Origin: DAOSVX01 sp964447275 | GTDB taxonomy: Bacteria; Bacillota_I; Bacilli_A; RF39; UBA660 | Direction: 5' to 3' | Assembly: GCA_964447275.1 (NCBI GenBank) | Contig: CAYURI010000004.1 | Span: 1 to 61,885 of the forward strand | DNA: 61,885 nucleotides | Translations under genes and position numbers: made by a program | Notes under the pieces: model-generated | Told to the model about the DNA's origin: nothing | Database searches by the model: none | The model's input: only the letters and a program-made list of their open reading frames with translations | Part shown: piece by piece, positions 50,211 to 59,381 of the stretch | How the letters are laid out: the number at the start of each line of letters is the position of its first letter | Numbering within the stretch: the first letter of the stretch is position 1

Positions 50211-51814
50211 TTTGTCTCAATTCTAGTAAACAATAAATCGGTATTCGCTATTTTAATATCACCAGATATATTTACTTCTGCCCAAACAAATTCAGTTAGA
50301 TTTAACATCTTTCTAATTTTATTAGAAGATGAAGGCATAAAAGGATGAATTAAATTAGCAATATTAGCAATCATATATACTGAAGTATATGTCGTATCAT
50401 TAAATGCTTTAATATCTTCTTTTACTTGTTTCCAAGGCTCTTTTTCATCATAATATTTATTACCTAAACTAATATAATCAATTACTAAGTTTAAAGCATT
50501 TTTAAATTCAGCTTTTTCAATTAATTTACCAACTTCTTCATAAGTTTCTTTAGTTTTCAAAATAATATTTTGATCAACATTGCCTTCAGTAATAATATTG
50601 TTAAATTTCTTAGCAACAAAAGATAAATTGCGATTTATGAAGTTGCCTAATACCCCAACTAAAAATTTATTATGAGATTGAATTAAGTCTTCAATTGAAC
50701 AACTAGTGTCTTTTACTTCTGGGCCATTAAAAGTAAAATAAAATCTTAAAGTATCACTATCATAACTTTCCAATAGTTCATTAACTGATATTAAGTTCCC
50801 TTTACTTTTACTCATCTTTTCATCATTTAAATTAACATAAGCACTAGATACGATGTAATCAGGTAGACGATAATTATTTTTTAAGCCCATTAATAAAGCT
50901 GGGAATATTATACTATGAAAAGGAATATTATCTTTTCCATGCGTATAATAAGTTTTTAAATTTTGATTATCATTTGATAAAAATTTATCAAAATCAATAT
51001 TATTTCTTTCACAGACTTTTTTACCCATTGAAAAGTAACCTAAAACTGCTTCTACCCAAACATAGATTCTTTTGTCTTCATAACCTTCTACTGGAACTTC
51101 CACACCCCAAGTAAGCTGTCTAGTTGCAGCCCTGTCAATTAAACCCATATTAAGAAACTTTTGGGTTTCACCAACAGCATTTTTACGCCATACTTCTTTA
51201 TTTTTATCTAACAAACTTTGTAATTCTTTTTGAAAGGCCGATAATTTAAAATATAAATGTTTATTAGTTTTTAATACTGGGATATTCCCACATGTTTTAC
51301 ATTTTTTATCTAATACTTCATCACTATTTAAAGAAGCCAAACAATCATCGCATTGATCACCACTACTAGTTCCACCACAATGAGGGCATACACCAACTAT
51401 TTCACGATCTGATAAAAATGTTTTACATGTTTCACAATAGTCTTGTAAAACTTCTTTTTCGTATATATAACCATTTTCAATTAGTTTTAAAAAACATTCT
51501 TGAACAACTTTTTTATGATAATTTGATGATGTTTTAGAATATTCATCATACTCAAAGCCAATATTATTGAATGTTTTTACAAACTCTTCATGATAAAAAT
51601 CAGCTATTTTTTCTGGAGTCGTATTTTCTTTCTTAGCTCTTTCGGTAATTGGTGTACCATGACAATCTGATCCCGAAACAAAAACGACATTATCACCACA
51701 TCCACGATAATATTTAGCTAAAATATCACCAGGAAGAAGTGCCGCTAAATGTCCAACATGTAAATAATAATTAGCATAAGGCCATGCGCCACCTATAAAT
51801 ATATCTCTTTTCAT
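50207..51814 (-). CDS. metG: Methionyl-tRNA synthetase
   Basis: 535 aa class Ia synthetase for initiator and elongator tRNA-Met. HIGH motif in YYLHVGHLAALLPGD, KMSKS in LNDEKMSKSKGNLIS, and the zinc knuckles CETCKTF, CPHCGG, CDDC and CKTCGN. No C-terminal tRNA-binding (Trbp111-like) domain, so it is the short form. Start ATG 51812-51814 with GGAGG upstream; the longer frame is rejected for that reason. Followed by a convergent terminator. Confidence 0.95.
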   Translation of the reverse strand: MKRDIFIGGAWPYANYYLHVGHLAALLPGDILAKYYRGCGDNVVFVSGSDCHGTPITERAKKENTTPEKIADFYHEEFVKTFNNIGFEYDEYSKTSSNYHKKVVQECFLKLIENGYIYEKEVLQDYCETCKTFLSDREIVGVCPHCGGTSSGDQCDDCLASLNSDEVLDKKCKTCGNIPVLKTNKHLYFKLSAFQKELQSLLDKNKEVWRKNAVGETQKFLNMGLIDRAATRQLTWGVEVPVEGYEDKRIYVWVEAVLGYFSMGKKVCERNNIDFDKFLSNDNQNLKTYYTHGKDNIPFHSIIFPALLMGLKNNYRLPDYIVSSAYVNLNDEKMSKSKGNLISVNELLESYDSDTLRFYFTFNGPEVKDTSCSIEDLIQSHNKFLVGVLGNFINRNLSFVAKKFNNIITEGNVDQNIILKTKETYEEVGKLIEKAEFKNALNLVIDYISLGNKYYDEKEPWKQVKEDIKAFNDTTYTSVYMIANIANLIHPFMPSSSNKIRKMLNLTEFVWAEVNISGDIKIANTDLLFTRIETK

Positions 51815-51862
51815 AAAAGGCCTCCATTCACTTTGAAATTTTATCATATTATAAGTGTTTTG

Positions 51863-52675
51863 TCACTTTTTAACTATTTCTTCATGATAAAAATAATTTT
51901 TATATTTAATATTATTATCTAAACAATATTTATCTATTTCTCTAGCTAAATTAACCCAATAATCGTTTCTGTTAGCAACATATATTGCTAAGTATTCTTG
52001 ATAATACATGGGATATTTGTTTTTTATATAATCTAATATCGTCTTTTTATAATCCCCTCTTAAATTAAGATTCTCAAACCAAAATTCATCTACATAATCT
52101 TTAGTAGCTTCTATAACTCTCTTAAAATCTGTTATAAAAGGAAAGATTGGTGACATAAATAATACTGTATGTATCCTATTTTCATTTAATACTTTTAAAG
52201 CATTAATTCTCTTCTTTATACTGCTAGCTTTATCCATATCATTTTTAAAGTTTTCATCTACTGTATTTATCGAAAAAGATACTTTTAAGTTTTTAAATTC
52301 TTTTAACAAATCTAAATCTCTTAAGATTAAATCTGATTTAGTCGATATTCCCACTTCACAAGGAACATCTTTTAACTCTTCTAAGATTTTTCTCGTTATC
52401 TGATATTCTTTTTCATATTCATTATAACAATCAGTAACTGATGATAAAAAGACTTTCTTACCAGCCAATTTATTTTTGTTTAATGGTTTATCACATAGTT
52501 TTATGTCAATAAAAGTACCCCAGTCTTCGGTATGACCAGTAAACCTTTTCATAAAACTCGCATAACAATACTTACAAGCATGAGAACATCCTATATAAGG
52601 ATTTATAACATAATCCGCACCAGGTAATTTAGATGCTGTTATATAATCATTTACTTTTATTTCTTTGACAATCAT
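51863..52675 (-). CDS. SPL-like radical SAM protein
   Basis: 270 aa. Radical SAM cluster motif CxxxCxxC in NPYIGCSHACKYCYASFMKR, a form typical of the spore-photoproduct-lyase-like (SplB/Rv2578c) group. Later VFLSSVTDCYNEYEKEYQIT and VSFSINTVDENFKNDMDKAS fit the barrel. True spore photolyase is unlikely because no sporulation genes are seen, and the protein is shorter. Substrate unknown. Follows the PFL operon and precedes metG. Confidence 0.82.
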   Translation of the reverse strand: MIVKEIKVNDYITASKLPGADYVINPYIGCSHACKYCYASFMKRFTGHTEDWGTFIDIKLCDKPLNKNKLAGKKVFLSSVTDCYNEYEKEYQITRKILEELKDVPCEVGISTKSDLILRDLDLLKEFKNLKVSFSINTVDENFKNDMDKASSIKKRINALKVLNENRIHTVLFMSPIFPFITDFKRVIEATKDYVDEFWFENLNLRGDYKKTILDYIKNKYPMYYQEYLAIYVANRNDYWVNLAREIDKYCLDNNIKYKNYFYHEEIVKK

Positions 52676-52707
52676 ACTTAATCCCCTAACAATTAAATTC
52701 TAGCATA

Positions 52708-52731
52708 AAAAAACGAAATTGTTATTTCTTT
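52708..52731 (-). terminator. Terminator of the PFL-UppP operon
   Basis: GAAAT-aacA-ATTTC stem followed by T7 on the minus strand at the end of the META-domain gene. Confidence 0.5.
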
Positions 52732-53141
52732 TCGAAGATAATGATTTCGTTTTTGTTTTCGTCTAATAATTTTAAAGTATTATTATTTAATTCATAGTAT
52801 TTTGTTTGTGGTAATAAAGTGAAATACATTGTTTCTATAGCATTAATTTCTGGATCGATAGAAGCCATTTCATTAGCAGAAATATTACTAAAGCTTATTT
52901 CATTATTTAAACCTAGTTTATAATCTCCACCATAACTATTTACGCCACCATTGCCACCCATTTTTTGGTCTTCAAAGTTTAGAGTTATTGCTACTTTTGT
53001 TGGATCTAATGAGCTTACATTCCATCCTGTAACTACCCAATTAGTATTATCTAAATTTTTATTTAGATAGTATTTAAGCCCTAAAAAGCTTCCTAAACCA
53101 AGAAGTAATATTATGCCAAATATTATTAAATATTTTTTCAT
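52722..53141 (-). CDS. META-domain (HslJ-like) membrane-anchored protein
   Basis: 139 aa. N-terminal signal anchor (YLIIFGIILLLGLGSFLGLK), then an extracellular META domain: LDNTNWVVTGWNV, ITLNFEDQKMGGNGGVNSYG and YELNNNTLKLLDENKNEIII. META domains occur in HslJ (heat-shock, novobiocin resistance in E. coli) and related secreted proteins; function here is unknown. Start ATG 53139-53141 with GGAGAT overlaps the PAP2 gene by 68 bases in another frame. Last gene of the pflB-pflA-uppP-PAP2 operon. Confidence 0.8.
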   Translation of the reverse strand: MKKYLIIFGIILLLGLGSFLGLKYYLNKNLDNTNWVVTGWNVSSLDPTKVAITLNFEDQKMGGNGGVNSYGGDYKLGLNNEISFSNISANEMASIDPEINAIETMYFTLLPQTKYYELNNNTLKLLDENKNEIIIFEKK

Positions 53142-53769
53142 ATTTATCTCCATCTATTTTTAGTAATTTATATATTTTATAAGAAGCAAATAACATTAAT
53201 ACACCAACTAACCAACCACCCAAAATATCAGTCATATAATGAGTTCCTAAATATACTCTACTTAAACTAATTAAAATTGGAAAAATAATACAAAGACTAA
53301 TTAATAAATATTTTAATTTTTTATTTTTAACATTTTGATATATATAAATAGTAAGTAAGCCATACATGACCACACTAACAGCAGCATGACCACTAGGATA
53401 ACTATAACTGCCTTCTTCAACTAAAGGCATTATAGCGGGTCTTTCTCTTGCAAATAAGAGTTTAATAATCCAGTTAACAGAAAATGATAAGATCGCCCCA
53501 AAAGTGGTAAGAATACCAAATTTCCATCTTATTTTCGGATTAAAAACCATAAATGCACAAATTAACACAACCATTAATGGTCCACCAATATTAGTAATTA
53601 TTTTAACTATTAAAGTTAGTCCTGGTGACATATATGTAATCATTTTGTTATAGATTACTAAATCAAAATTATCCAATAAACCCTTGTACATTAAAACTGA
53701 TACTATAGTAAAAGCCACAATTGATAAAATGATAATAATTAAATATAAGATTTGTTTTTTCTTCTTCAT
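53074..53769 (-). CDS. PAP2-superfamily membrane phosphatase
   Basis: 231 aa, six transmembrane helices. The phosphatase signature is complete: KLLFARERPAI (KxxxxxxRP), SYSYPSGHAAVS (PSGH) and SRVYLGTHYMTDILGG (SRxxxxxHxxxD). The active site faces outside; it could act on undecaprenyl or phosphatidyl-glycerol phosphates. It lies 12 bases after uppP, so two unrelated enzymes with possible undecaprenyl pyrophosphatase activity are encoded side by side. Confidence 0.9.
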   Translation of the reverse strand: MKKKKQILYLIIIILSIVAFTIVSVLMYKGLLDNFDLVIYNKMITYMSPGLTLIVKIITNIGGPLMVVLICAFMVFNPKIRWKFGILTTFGAILSFSVNWIIKLLFARERPAIMPLVEEGSYSYPSGHAAVSVVMYGLLTIYIYQNVKNKKLKYLLISLCIIFPILISLSRVYLGTHYMTDILGGWLVGVLMLFASYKIYKLLKIDGDKYEKIFNNIWHNITSWFRKLFRA

Positions 53770-53781
53770 ATTAACTCCTTA

Positions 53782-54603
53782 TTATTTTAATATAAAATAT
53801 AATAAAACTATTATACCAAGAATAATGCGATACCAACCAAAGACTTTAAAATCATTTTTCTTAATATATTTCATTAATAGTTTTATAACTAATATTGATA
53901 CTAAGAAAGCTGTTAACATACCTATAATTAAAATAATTAATTCTGGCCTTGTAAAATTAAAACCAAACTTTAATAGTTTTATTAAAGAAGCACCAAACAT
54001 AATAGGAATTGCTAAAAAGAAAGTATACTCAGTTGCTACACTACGATCCATTCCTAGAAGTAACCCACCTAATATTGTTGTTCCACTTCTTGATGTTCCT
54101 GGTATCAAAGATAACAATTGAATTAAACCAATTTTTAAAGCGGTTTTTGGTTTTATTTCTTTTAACTCTTTCACTTCAGCTACTTTATTTTTATTTTTGT
54201 TTTCAATAACAATAAACAAAATACCATAAACAATTAAAGCAATGGCAACTACTATAGCATTATAAAAGACTTTATCAAACCAATCATTAAACAAAGTACC
54301 AATTATTCCTGCTGGTATACAACCAATGATAACCATTAGCCATAATTTAAGAGTATTTTTTCTTTCTATTTTATCTTTTTTAAATGGATTTAATTTTTTA
54401 AAATATAGTAATACTACGGCGAGAATAGCCCCTAATTGAATAACGACTAAAAACATCTCTTTAAAAGCTGAAGTTACATTCAAATGTAAAAATTCATCAA
54501 TTAAAAGCATGTGTCCAGTTGAAGATATTGGTAACCATTCTGTTACGCCTTCAACAAGCCCTAATATTATAACTTTTATTATCTCTATTACATCAATACT
54601 CAT
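53782..54603 (-). CDS. uppP: Undecaprenyl-diphosphatase UppP (BacA)
   Basis: 273 aa, seven or eight helices. Recycles undecaprenyl pyrophosphate for wall synthesis; gives bacitracin tolerance. The two active-site blocks are EGVTEWLPISSTGHMLL and PGTSRSGTTILGGLLLGMDR, both intact. The ATG comes one base after the pflA stop (TAAAATG), so it is translationally linked to the PFL genes. Such coupling of fermentation and wall recycling is unusual. Confidence 0.95.
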   Translation of the reverse strand: MSIDVIEIIKVIILGLVEGVTEWLPISSTGHMLLIDEFLHLNVTSAFKEMFLVVIQLGAILAVVLLYFKKLNPFKKDKIERKNTLKLWLMVIIGCIPAGIIGTLFNDWFDKVFYNAIVVAIALIVYGILFIVIENKNKNKVAEVKELKEIKPKTALKIGLIQLLSLIPGTSRSGTTILGGLLLGMDRSVATEYTFFLAIPIMFGASLIKLLKFGFNFTRPELIILIIGMLTAFLVSILVIKLLMKYIKKNDFKVFGWYRIILGIIVLLYFILK

Positions 54604-54604
54604 T

Positions 54605-55321
54605 TTAATTCTCCATCATTTTCATAAATTTTTTATATAGTTCTTGGCATTTCTTTTCATCCATTTCTGGTACCTTTTTAAATGGATATGCTAAGTTTAT
54701 TTTATCATATTTTTCTTCACCCAAGTGATGAAATGGTAAGAAGTCAATTTTAAGAATGTTATTTATTTTATTTAAATATTCTTTTAAAGATACTAAATAC
54801 TCCATATTATCAGTTAAACCAGGAATAATTACTTGTCTAACCCAAAACTTTTTATTTAGTTTATTAGCGACTCTTAAAAATTCCTCTGATTTAGTAATTT
54901 CTCTACCTGTCAATTCTTTATAAGCCTCATAATCGGTATGTTTAATATCAAATATTATTAAATCAACATATTTTAAAATATTTTCATAGTTACCAAGACC
55001 ATATCCAGCGGTATCTAAAGCAATATGAATATTTTCTTTTTTGAGTAATTTACACATTTCTAGTAAAAACTCTGGTTGCATTAAAGGTTCACCACCAGAA
55101 AATGTTACCCCACCATTATTTCTTTTATAGTATGGTTTATAGCGTTTAATTTTATCAAGTAATTCTTTAGCAGTCATATTAGAACTTCCTTTTAAAAACA
55201 TTTCTGGATTATGACAATATTTACAGCGTAAAGAACAGCCATTTAAGAAAATAACTGTTCTAATTCCTGGTCCATCAACTAAACCAAGTGATTCAATTGA
55301 ATTTACACTGCCTTTAATCAT
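54605..55321 (-). CDS. pflA: Pyruvate formate-lyase activating enzyme
   Basis: 238 aa radical SAM enzyme that installs the glycyl radical on PflB. Cluster motif CSLRCKYCHNPE (CxxxCxxC), VTFSGGEPLMQPEF, DTAGYG and YKELTGREI are standard. It lacks the extra ferredoxin domain found in longer activases. One base separates it from pflB, so the two are made together. Confidence 0.96.
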   Translation of the reverse strand: MIKGSVNSIESLGLVDGPGIRTVIFLNGCSLRCKYCHNPEMFLKGSSNMTAKELLDKIKRYKPYYKRNNGGVTFSGGEPLMQPEFLLEMCKLLKKENIHIALDTAGYGLGNYENILKYVDLIIFDIKHTDYEAYKELTGREITKSEEFLRVANKLNKKFWVRQVIIPGLTDNMEYLVSLKEYLNKINNILKIDFLPFHHLGEEKYDKINLAYPFKKVPEMDEKKCQELYKKFMKMMEN

Positions 55322-55322
55322 A

Positions 55323-57557
55323 TTACACCTTTTTATGTAAAGTTCTTGCTATTACCTCTTCTTGTTGCTTACGAGTTAAACTATTAAATCTAACGGCATA
55401 ACCTGATACTCTTACAGTAAGAAGTGGATACTTTTCCGGATGATGCATTGCATCAATTAACATCTCTTTATTTAAAACATTAACATTTAAATGATGAGCG
55501 CCTTGAATAAAATAACCATCTAATAAACTAACTAAGTTTTCTACTTGATCAGACTCACTATTACCTAAAGCACATGGAGCGATTGAGAAAGTATTAGATA
55601 CGCCATCTTGGCAACAACCAGCATAATTTATTTTTGCTACTGAGTTAAGGGACGCTATAGCACCATTTGTATCTCTGCCATGCATTGGATTCGCTCCAGG
55701 AGCAAAAGGTTTACCTTTTTTTCTCCCATCAGGAGTAGAACCAGTCTTTTCACCATAAACAACATTAGAGGTAATTGTTAATACTGATAAAGTGGGTTGT
55801 GCATCACGATAACATTTATGACTAGATAGTTTTTTATAAACCCTTTTCGCTAAATCTTCAGCTATTTTGTCTACCTTATCATCATCATTACCAAATTTAG
55901 GATAATCGCCTTCAATTTCAAAGTCAATGGCTATCCCCTCATCATTTCTAATTGGCTTTACTTTGGCATATTTAATTGCTGATAAAGAATCAACTACTAC
56001 TGAAAATCCTGCTATACCATAAGCCATTAAACGACGAACATTGCTATCATGTAAAGCCATTTGACTAGCTTCATAAGCATATTTATCATGCATATAATGA
56101 ATTATATTCATCGCTTTAACATAGATTTCGCAGACTTTATCAAGCATTTTATCATAAGATTTTATTACTTTATCATATTTTAATACTTCCGATTTATCTT
56201 TACTAAATCCAGGAATTACTAAGTCCCCTTTGATTTCATCTATACCACCATTAATAGAATAAAGAAGTGCTTTAGCTAAATTACATCTAGCCCCAAAAAA
56301 TTGCATATCTTTACCAAGTGTCATCGCTGATACACAGCAAGCAATCGCATAATCATCGCTATATATTGGTTTCATGACATCATCATTTTCATATTGGATA
56401 GCATCAGTGTCAATCGACATCTTAGCACAATACTTTTTCCATGATTCTGGTAAGTTATCAGCCCATAAAACTGTCATATTTGGTTCAGGAGCCGTTTCTA
56501 AATTAGTCAAAGTATGTAATAAACGATAACTAGTTTTAGTTACCATTGATTTGCCTTTTATTGTAAGTCCTCCTAGTGCACATGTTACCCAAGTAGGGTC
56601 TCCAGAGAATAGTTCATCATATTCAGGTGTTCTTAAATGACGTACTAAACGTAGTTTAATAACGAATTGATCAATTAGTTCTTGAATTTTTTCTTCCGTG
56701 ATTGTCTTATTTACTAAATCTCTTTCAAAATAAATATCTAAAAACGCATCTATTCTGCCTAAAGACATTGCTGCACCATTATTTTCTTTAATAGCTCCTA
56801 AATATGCAAAATAAAGCCACTGAACTGCTTCAAAACTATTTTCTGCTGGTTTAGAAATATCAAAACCATATTTTAAAGCCATACTTTTCAGTTCTTCTAA
56901 GGCTTTTATTTGCATCGAAATTTCTTCACGAAGACGAATTGTCTCATCATTCATTTCTTGATTAAAAGAATCGCTTAAATCTTTTTGCTTTTCACTAATT
57001 AAATAATCTATTCCATATAAACTAACACGACGATAATCCCCTATAATTCTACCTCTACCATACATATCTGGTAAGCCTGTTAAAAGTCCTACTCTTCTTG
57101 CTTTTCTAATTTCTTCGGTATAAGCATCAAAAACGCCTTGATTATGAGTTTTTCTAAACATATTAAAATATTTATCCAAATTAGGACTAAGTTCATAATC
57201 ATAAGCTTCTAATTCTTGAGAAACCATGCGCATTCCACCATATGGATTAACAATTCTTTTAAGAGGTTTATCAGTTTGTAAACCAAAAATATGTTCATGA
57301 CGTTTATCAATATAACCAGGTTTAAAATTATCAATCCCAGATATATGAGAAGTATCTATATCTAAGACTCCACCAGACTTAGTTTCTTGTCTTAATAATT
57401 TCTTATATTCTTTTAAAATAATCTTCGTATCTCTTGATACCCCGACTAAAAAAGACTCATCGTCATCATATTTTTTATAGTTTTTCTTAATAAAATCACT
57501 AACATTAATTGTTTTTTCCCAAGGTCCACTTGTAAACCCAATCCACTCTTTTTTCAT
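55323..57557 (-). CDS. pflB: Formate C-acetyltransferase (pyruvate formate-lyase)
   Basis: 744 aa glycyl-radical enzyme: pyruvate + CoA to acetyl-CoA + formate under anaerobic conditions. Active-site cysteine pair in YAIACCVSAMTLGKDMQFFG, glycyl-radical site in VRVSGYAVRFNSLT, and GSTPDGRKKGKPFAPGANPM are as in E. coli PflB. First gene of an operon with pflA, uppP, PAP2 and META genes. A palindrome GTTGAGTCAAC overlaps its putative -35 region. Confidence 0.97.
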   Translation of the reverse strand: MKKEWIGFTSGPWEKTINVSDFIKKNYKKYDDDESFLVGVSRDTKIILKEYKKLLRQETKSGGVLDIDTSHISGIDNFKPGYIDKRHEHIFGLQTDKPLKRIVNPYGGMRMVSQELEAYDYELSPNLDKYFNMFRKTHNQGVFDAYTEEIRKARRVGLLTGLPDMYGRGRIIGDYRRVSLYGIDYLISEKQKDLSDSFNQEMNDETIRLREEISMQIKALEELKSMALKYGFDISKPAENSFEAVQWLYFAYLGAIKENNGAAMSLGRIDAFLDIYFERDLVNKTITEEKIQELIDQFVIKLRLVRHLRTPEYDELFSGDPTWVTCALGGLTIKGKSMVTKTSYRLLHTLTNLETAPEPNMTVLWADNLPESWKKYCAKMSIDTDAIQYENDDVMKPIYSDDYAIACCVSAMTLGKDMQFFGARCNLAKALLYSINGGIDEIKGDLVIPGFSKDKSEVLKYDKVIKSYDKMLDKVCEIYVKAMNIIHYMHDKYAYEASQMALHDSNVRRLMAYGIAGFSVVVDSLSAIKYAKVKPIRNDEGIAIDFEIEGDYPKFGNDDDKVDKIAEDLAKRVYKKLSSHKCYRDAQPTLSVLTITSNVVYGEKTGSTPDGRKKGKPFAPGANPMHGRDTNGAIASLNSVAKINYAGCCQDGVSNTFSIAPCALGNSESDQVENLVSLLDGYFIQGAHHLNVNVLNKEMLIDAMHHPEKYPLLTVRVSGYAVRFNSLTRKQQEEVIARTLHKKV

Positions 57558-57627
57558 TTATAACCTCTCCCATTATGAATAATATAACACAATATTATAA
57601 ATGATACTATATAAAAAAAATAATTTT

Positions 57628-57638
57628 GTTGAGTCAAC
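57628..57638. promoter_or_regulatory. Palindrome at the pflB/57706 divergent promoter
   Basis: GTTGAGTCAAC is a perfect 11-bp inverted repeat. On the minus strand it holds TTGACT, a fair -35 box for pflB with TATATA 17-18 bases on. It could be the site of an anaerobic or redox regulator; the regulator is unknown. Confidence 0.35.
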
Positions 57639-57651
57639 TTTTTTCATATAT

Positions 57652-57680
57652 TTGACAAAAAATAACTATAATGTTAAAAT
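57652..57680 (+). promoter_or_regulatory. Promoter of the unknown plus-strand gene
   Basis: TTGACA (57652-57657), 17-base spacer, TAAAAT (57675-57680): nearly consensus. It fixes the start of the following gene at 57706. Confidence 0.8.
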
Positions 57681-57705
57681 ACAAACCAATTTAAGGGGTG
57701 AAATT

Positions 57706-58407
57706 ATGTATCCAATTATTACTGAAGAAAGACAATTAGATGAGCATAAAACATTATATAGTGCTTTTGGAGCAAAGTTAGAACCAATCGGCGATTTAAG
57801 TACACCACTAGATTCTTTTTCGCAGTTAAAAGATATTGTTTTAAAAAATATATTACAACAAAGTGATAAGGATACAATATTCTTTCCTAATAGTAGAGAT
57901 AAACATACTGCAGATATAAGCCTTTGGTTAGAATCATCACCAGGATATATTGCCCAAAAAACAGGCATGTTTAGATATGCCGCTGTAGCACCAATTTATT
58001 GTACTAATAAGATATATAGTGATGTATATGATCAAATGTTAGAAATGTTTGAATTATATTTTAGCCAAGACGCTGTTACTCAATCAAAGATTTATATGTT
58101 TAAAAAATTAAGTAAATATATGAAAGCTTTTCAAAGCATTGGTTTTAGAATTGTTCGTAGTACTGAAAAAAAGACAATTGTTGATGATTCTAATATAAAA
58201 GCAGCTTGGATTGGCACTAATACAGCACTATTAAAAGCTAATACTGAAGCTTTAATGCTACTACTAGGTAAATCAACATATGTTGATGATAAAGTAGAAA
58301 AAAAGTTTATTTTAGACGGTAAAGAAAGAAAGCTTATTCCTCGGCAAGAGACAACTCCTGAATGGGCAACCAATGGACAATTTTATTCCACATATGGTTT
58401 AGAATAA
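57706..58407 (+). CDS. Hypothetical protein of unknown family
   Basis: 233 aa, not recognised. Soluble, mixed alpha/beta, no signal or membrane segment. Segments that look conserved: WLESSPGYIAQKTGMFRYAA, a Tyr- and Phe-rich helix YDQMLEMFELYFSQD, FQSIGFRIVRSTEKKTIVDD, and a C-terminal RQETTPEWATNGQFYSTYG. The ATG at 57706 with AAGGGGTG upstream is preferred because the strong promoter lies within any longer frame. Divergent from pflB. Strong promoter and ribosome site imply high expression. Confidence 0.7.
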   Translation: MYPIITEERQLDEHKTLYSAFGAKLEPIGDLSTPLDSFSQLKDIVLKNILQQSDKDTIFFPNSRDKHTADISLWLESSPGYIAQKTGMFRYAAVAPIYCTNKIYSDVYDQMLEMFELYFSQDAVTQSKIYMFKKLSKYMKAFQSIGFRIVRSTEKKTIVDDSNIKAAWIGTNTALLKANTEALMLLLGKSTYVDDKVEKKFILDGKERKLIPRQETTPEWATNGQFYSTYGLE

Positions 58408-58415
58408 AAAGTTTT

Positions 58416-59360
58416 TTAATATGATATTGTTCTTGTTAAGTGATATGGTTTGTAATTAACTTTTTTGTCTTGGCTCTTTGACCATATAAAGTTATTTATA
58501 TCTATTCTTGCTATTTTACCTTTTAACTTCTTGTATATATAATCAATTACAGCAATCATTGCTGCTCGTATTTCAACTTCTAATTCACTGTTTTCTTTAA
58601 TTGGGCTTTTGCTTTCTATTAAAAACATTAACTCATCATCATATTCTAAAATACCAAGTCCTTCCAGTACTTGAGGTATTTTATAATCAGCACAACCAAT
58701 TAAATGAGAATAATCGATATTTTCATGTTCTTTATTTTGTATAACACGAAGAATGTCAGACGTTAAAAATTGAGCAAGTTTATAAAAATATATAGTTCTT
58801 CCTTTATATTCTCTTATATCCTTAAAATTATTAAAGTTATCAATTAATATTTGAAATATTTCAGTATCATTATTTATACCTTTAATAAAGCCATAAAAAT
58901 TACCATTCATTTTAGCATTTACTATTTTTGAAATATTATTAACAATTTGATATCGCTCTTTTAATAAAGGAATATCAGCATTACCTTTTAGTACTTCTTT
59001 GAAATCTTATAAAGATATATTTTCTAATTCTTTATATACATCTTCACTGCGCCTGCCATTAAACAAATTATAAATACAATGCAATAAAGCTACTCCGCCA
59101 TCAATAATCTCGCCATTAAAATTAATTGTCCATTTAGGATTGCCCCACAAAGAAAAATAAATTGAATCATATATTAGCAAAAAATTAATTATATCTTTAG
59201 TATACATACTATAGACATCGTATGAAGACTTAATTAGATAATGAGAATGATCAAACAATAATAATTCATCAATTAATCCATCTGCCTTATTATTATTTAT
59301 TTTAACATGAGTAGAATTATTAACCACGTAATCACAGCTTTTTAATACCTTTTTTAACAT
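58416..59360 (-). pseudogene. Queuosine-salvage protein (Qng1/DUF2419), interrupted by in-frame TAA
   Basis: N-glycosylase family that frees queuine from queuosine (5'-phosphate). The frame from ATG 59360 (GGAGGG upstream) gives FDHSHYLIKSSYDVYSMYTK, YFSLWGNPKWTI and GGVALLHCIYNLF, then TAA at codon 118 (59007-59009). The same frame continues DFKEVLKGNADIPLLKERYQ, NFYGFIKG, GRTIYFYKLAQFLTSDIL, SHLIGCADYKIPQVLEGLG and SELEVEIRAAMIAVIDYI to 58416. Full length would be 313 residues, as in the family (Q_salvage domain). ADYKIPQ holds the conserved Asp of the active site. A C-to-T change in CAA would make this stop. Two separate genes are unlikely because both halves belong to one domain. Confidence 0.8.
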
Positions 59361-59381
59361 TTGGCCCTCCTAAACAAATTA

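Noticed and set aside
51847..51870. Hairpin AAGTG-acaaaa-CACTT between metG and the SPL-like gene
   Set aside because: Short stem without a following T-run on the relevant strand; not called a terminator.
53684..54121. 145-aa plus-strand frame across the PAP2-uppP junction
   Set aside because: Antisense to two clear membrane-protein genes; no promoter or ribosome site.
57601..57705. 35-residue N-terminal extension of the gene at 57706
   Set aside because: The near-consensus promoter lies within it, and the ribosome site is directly before 57706.
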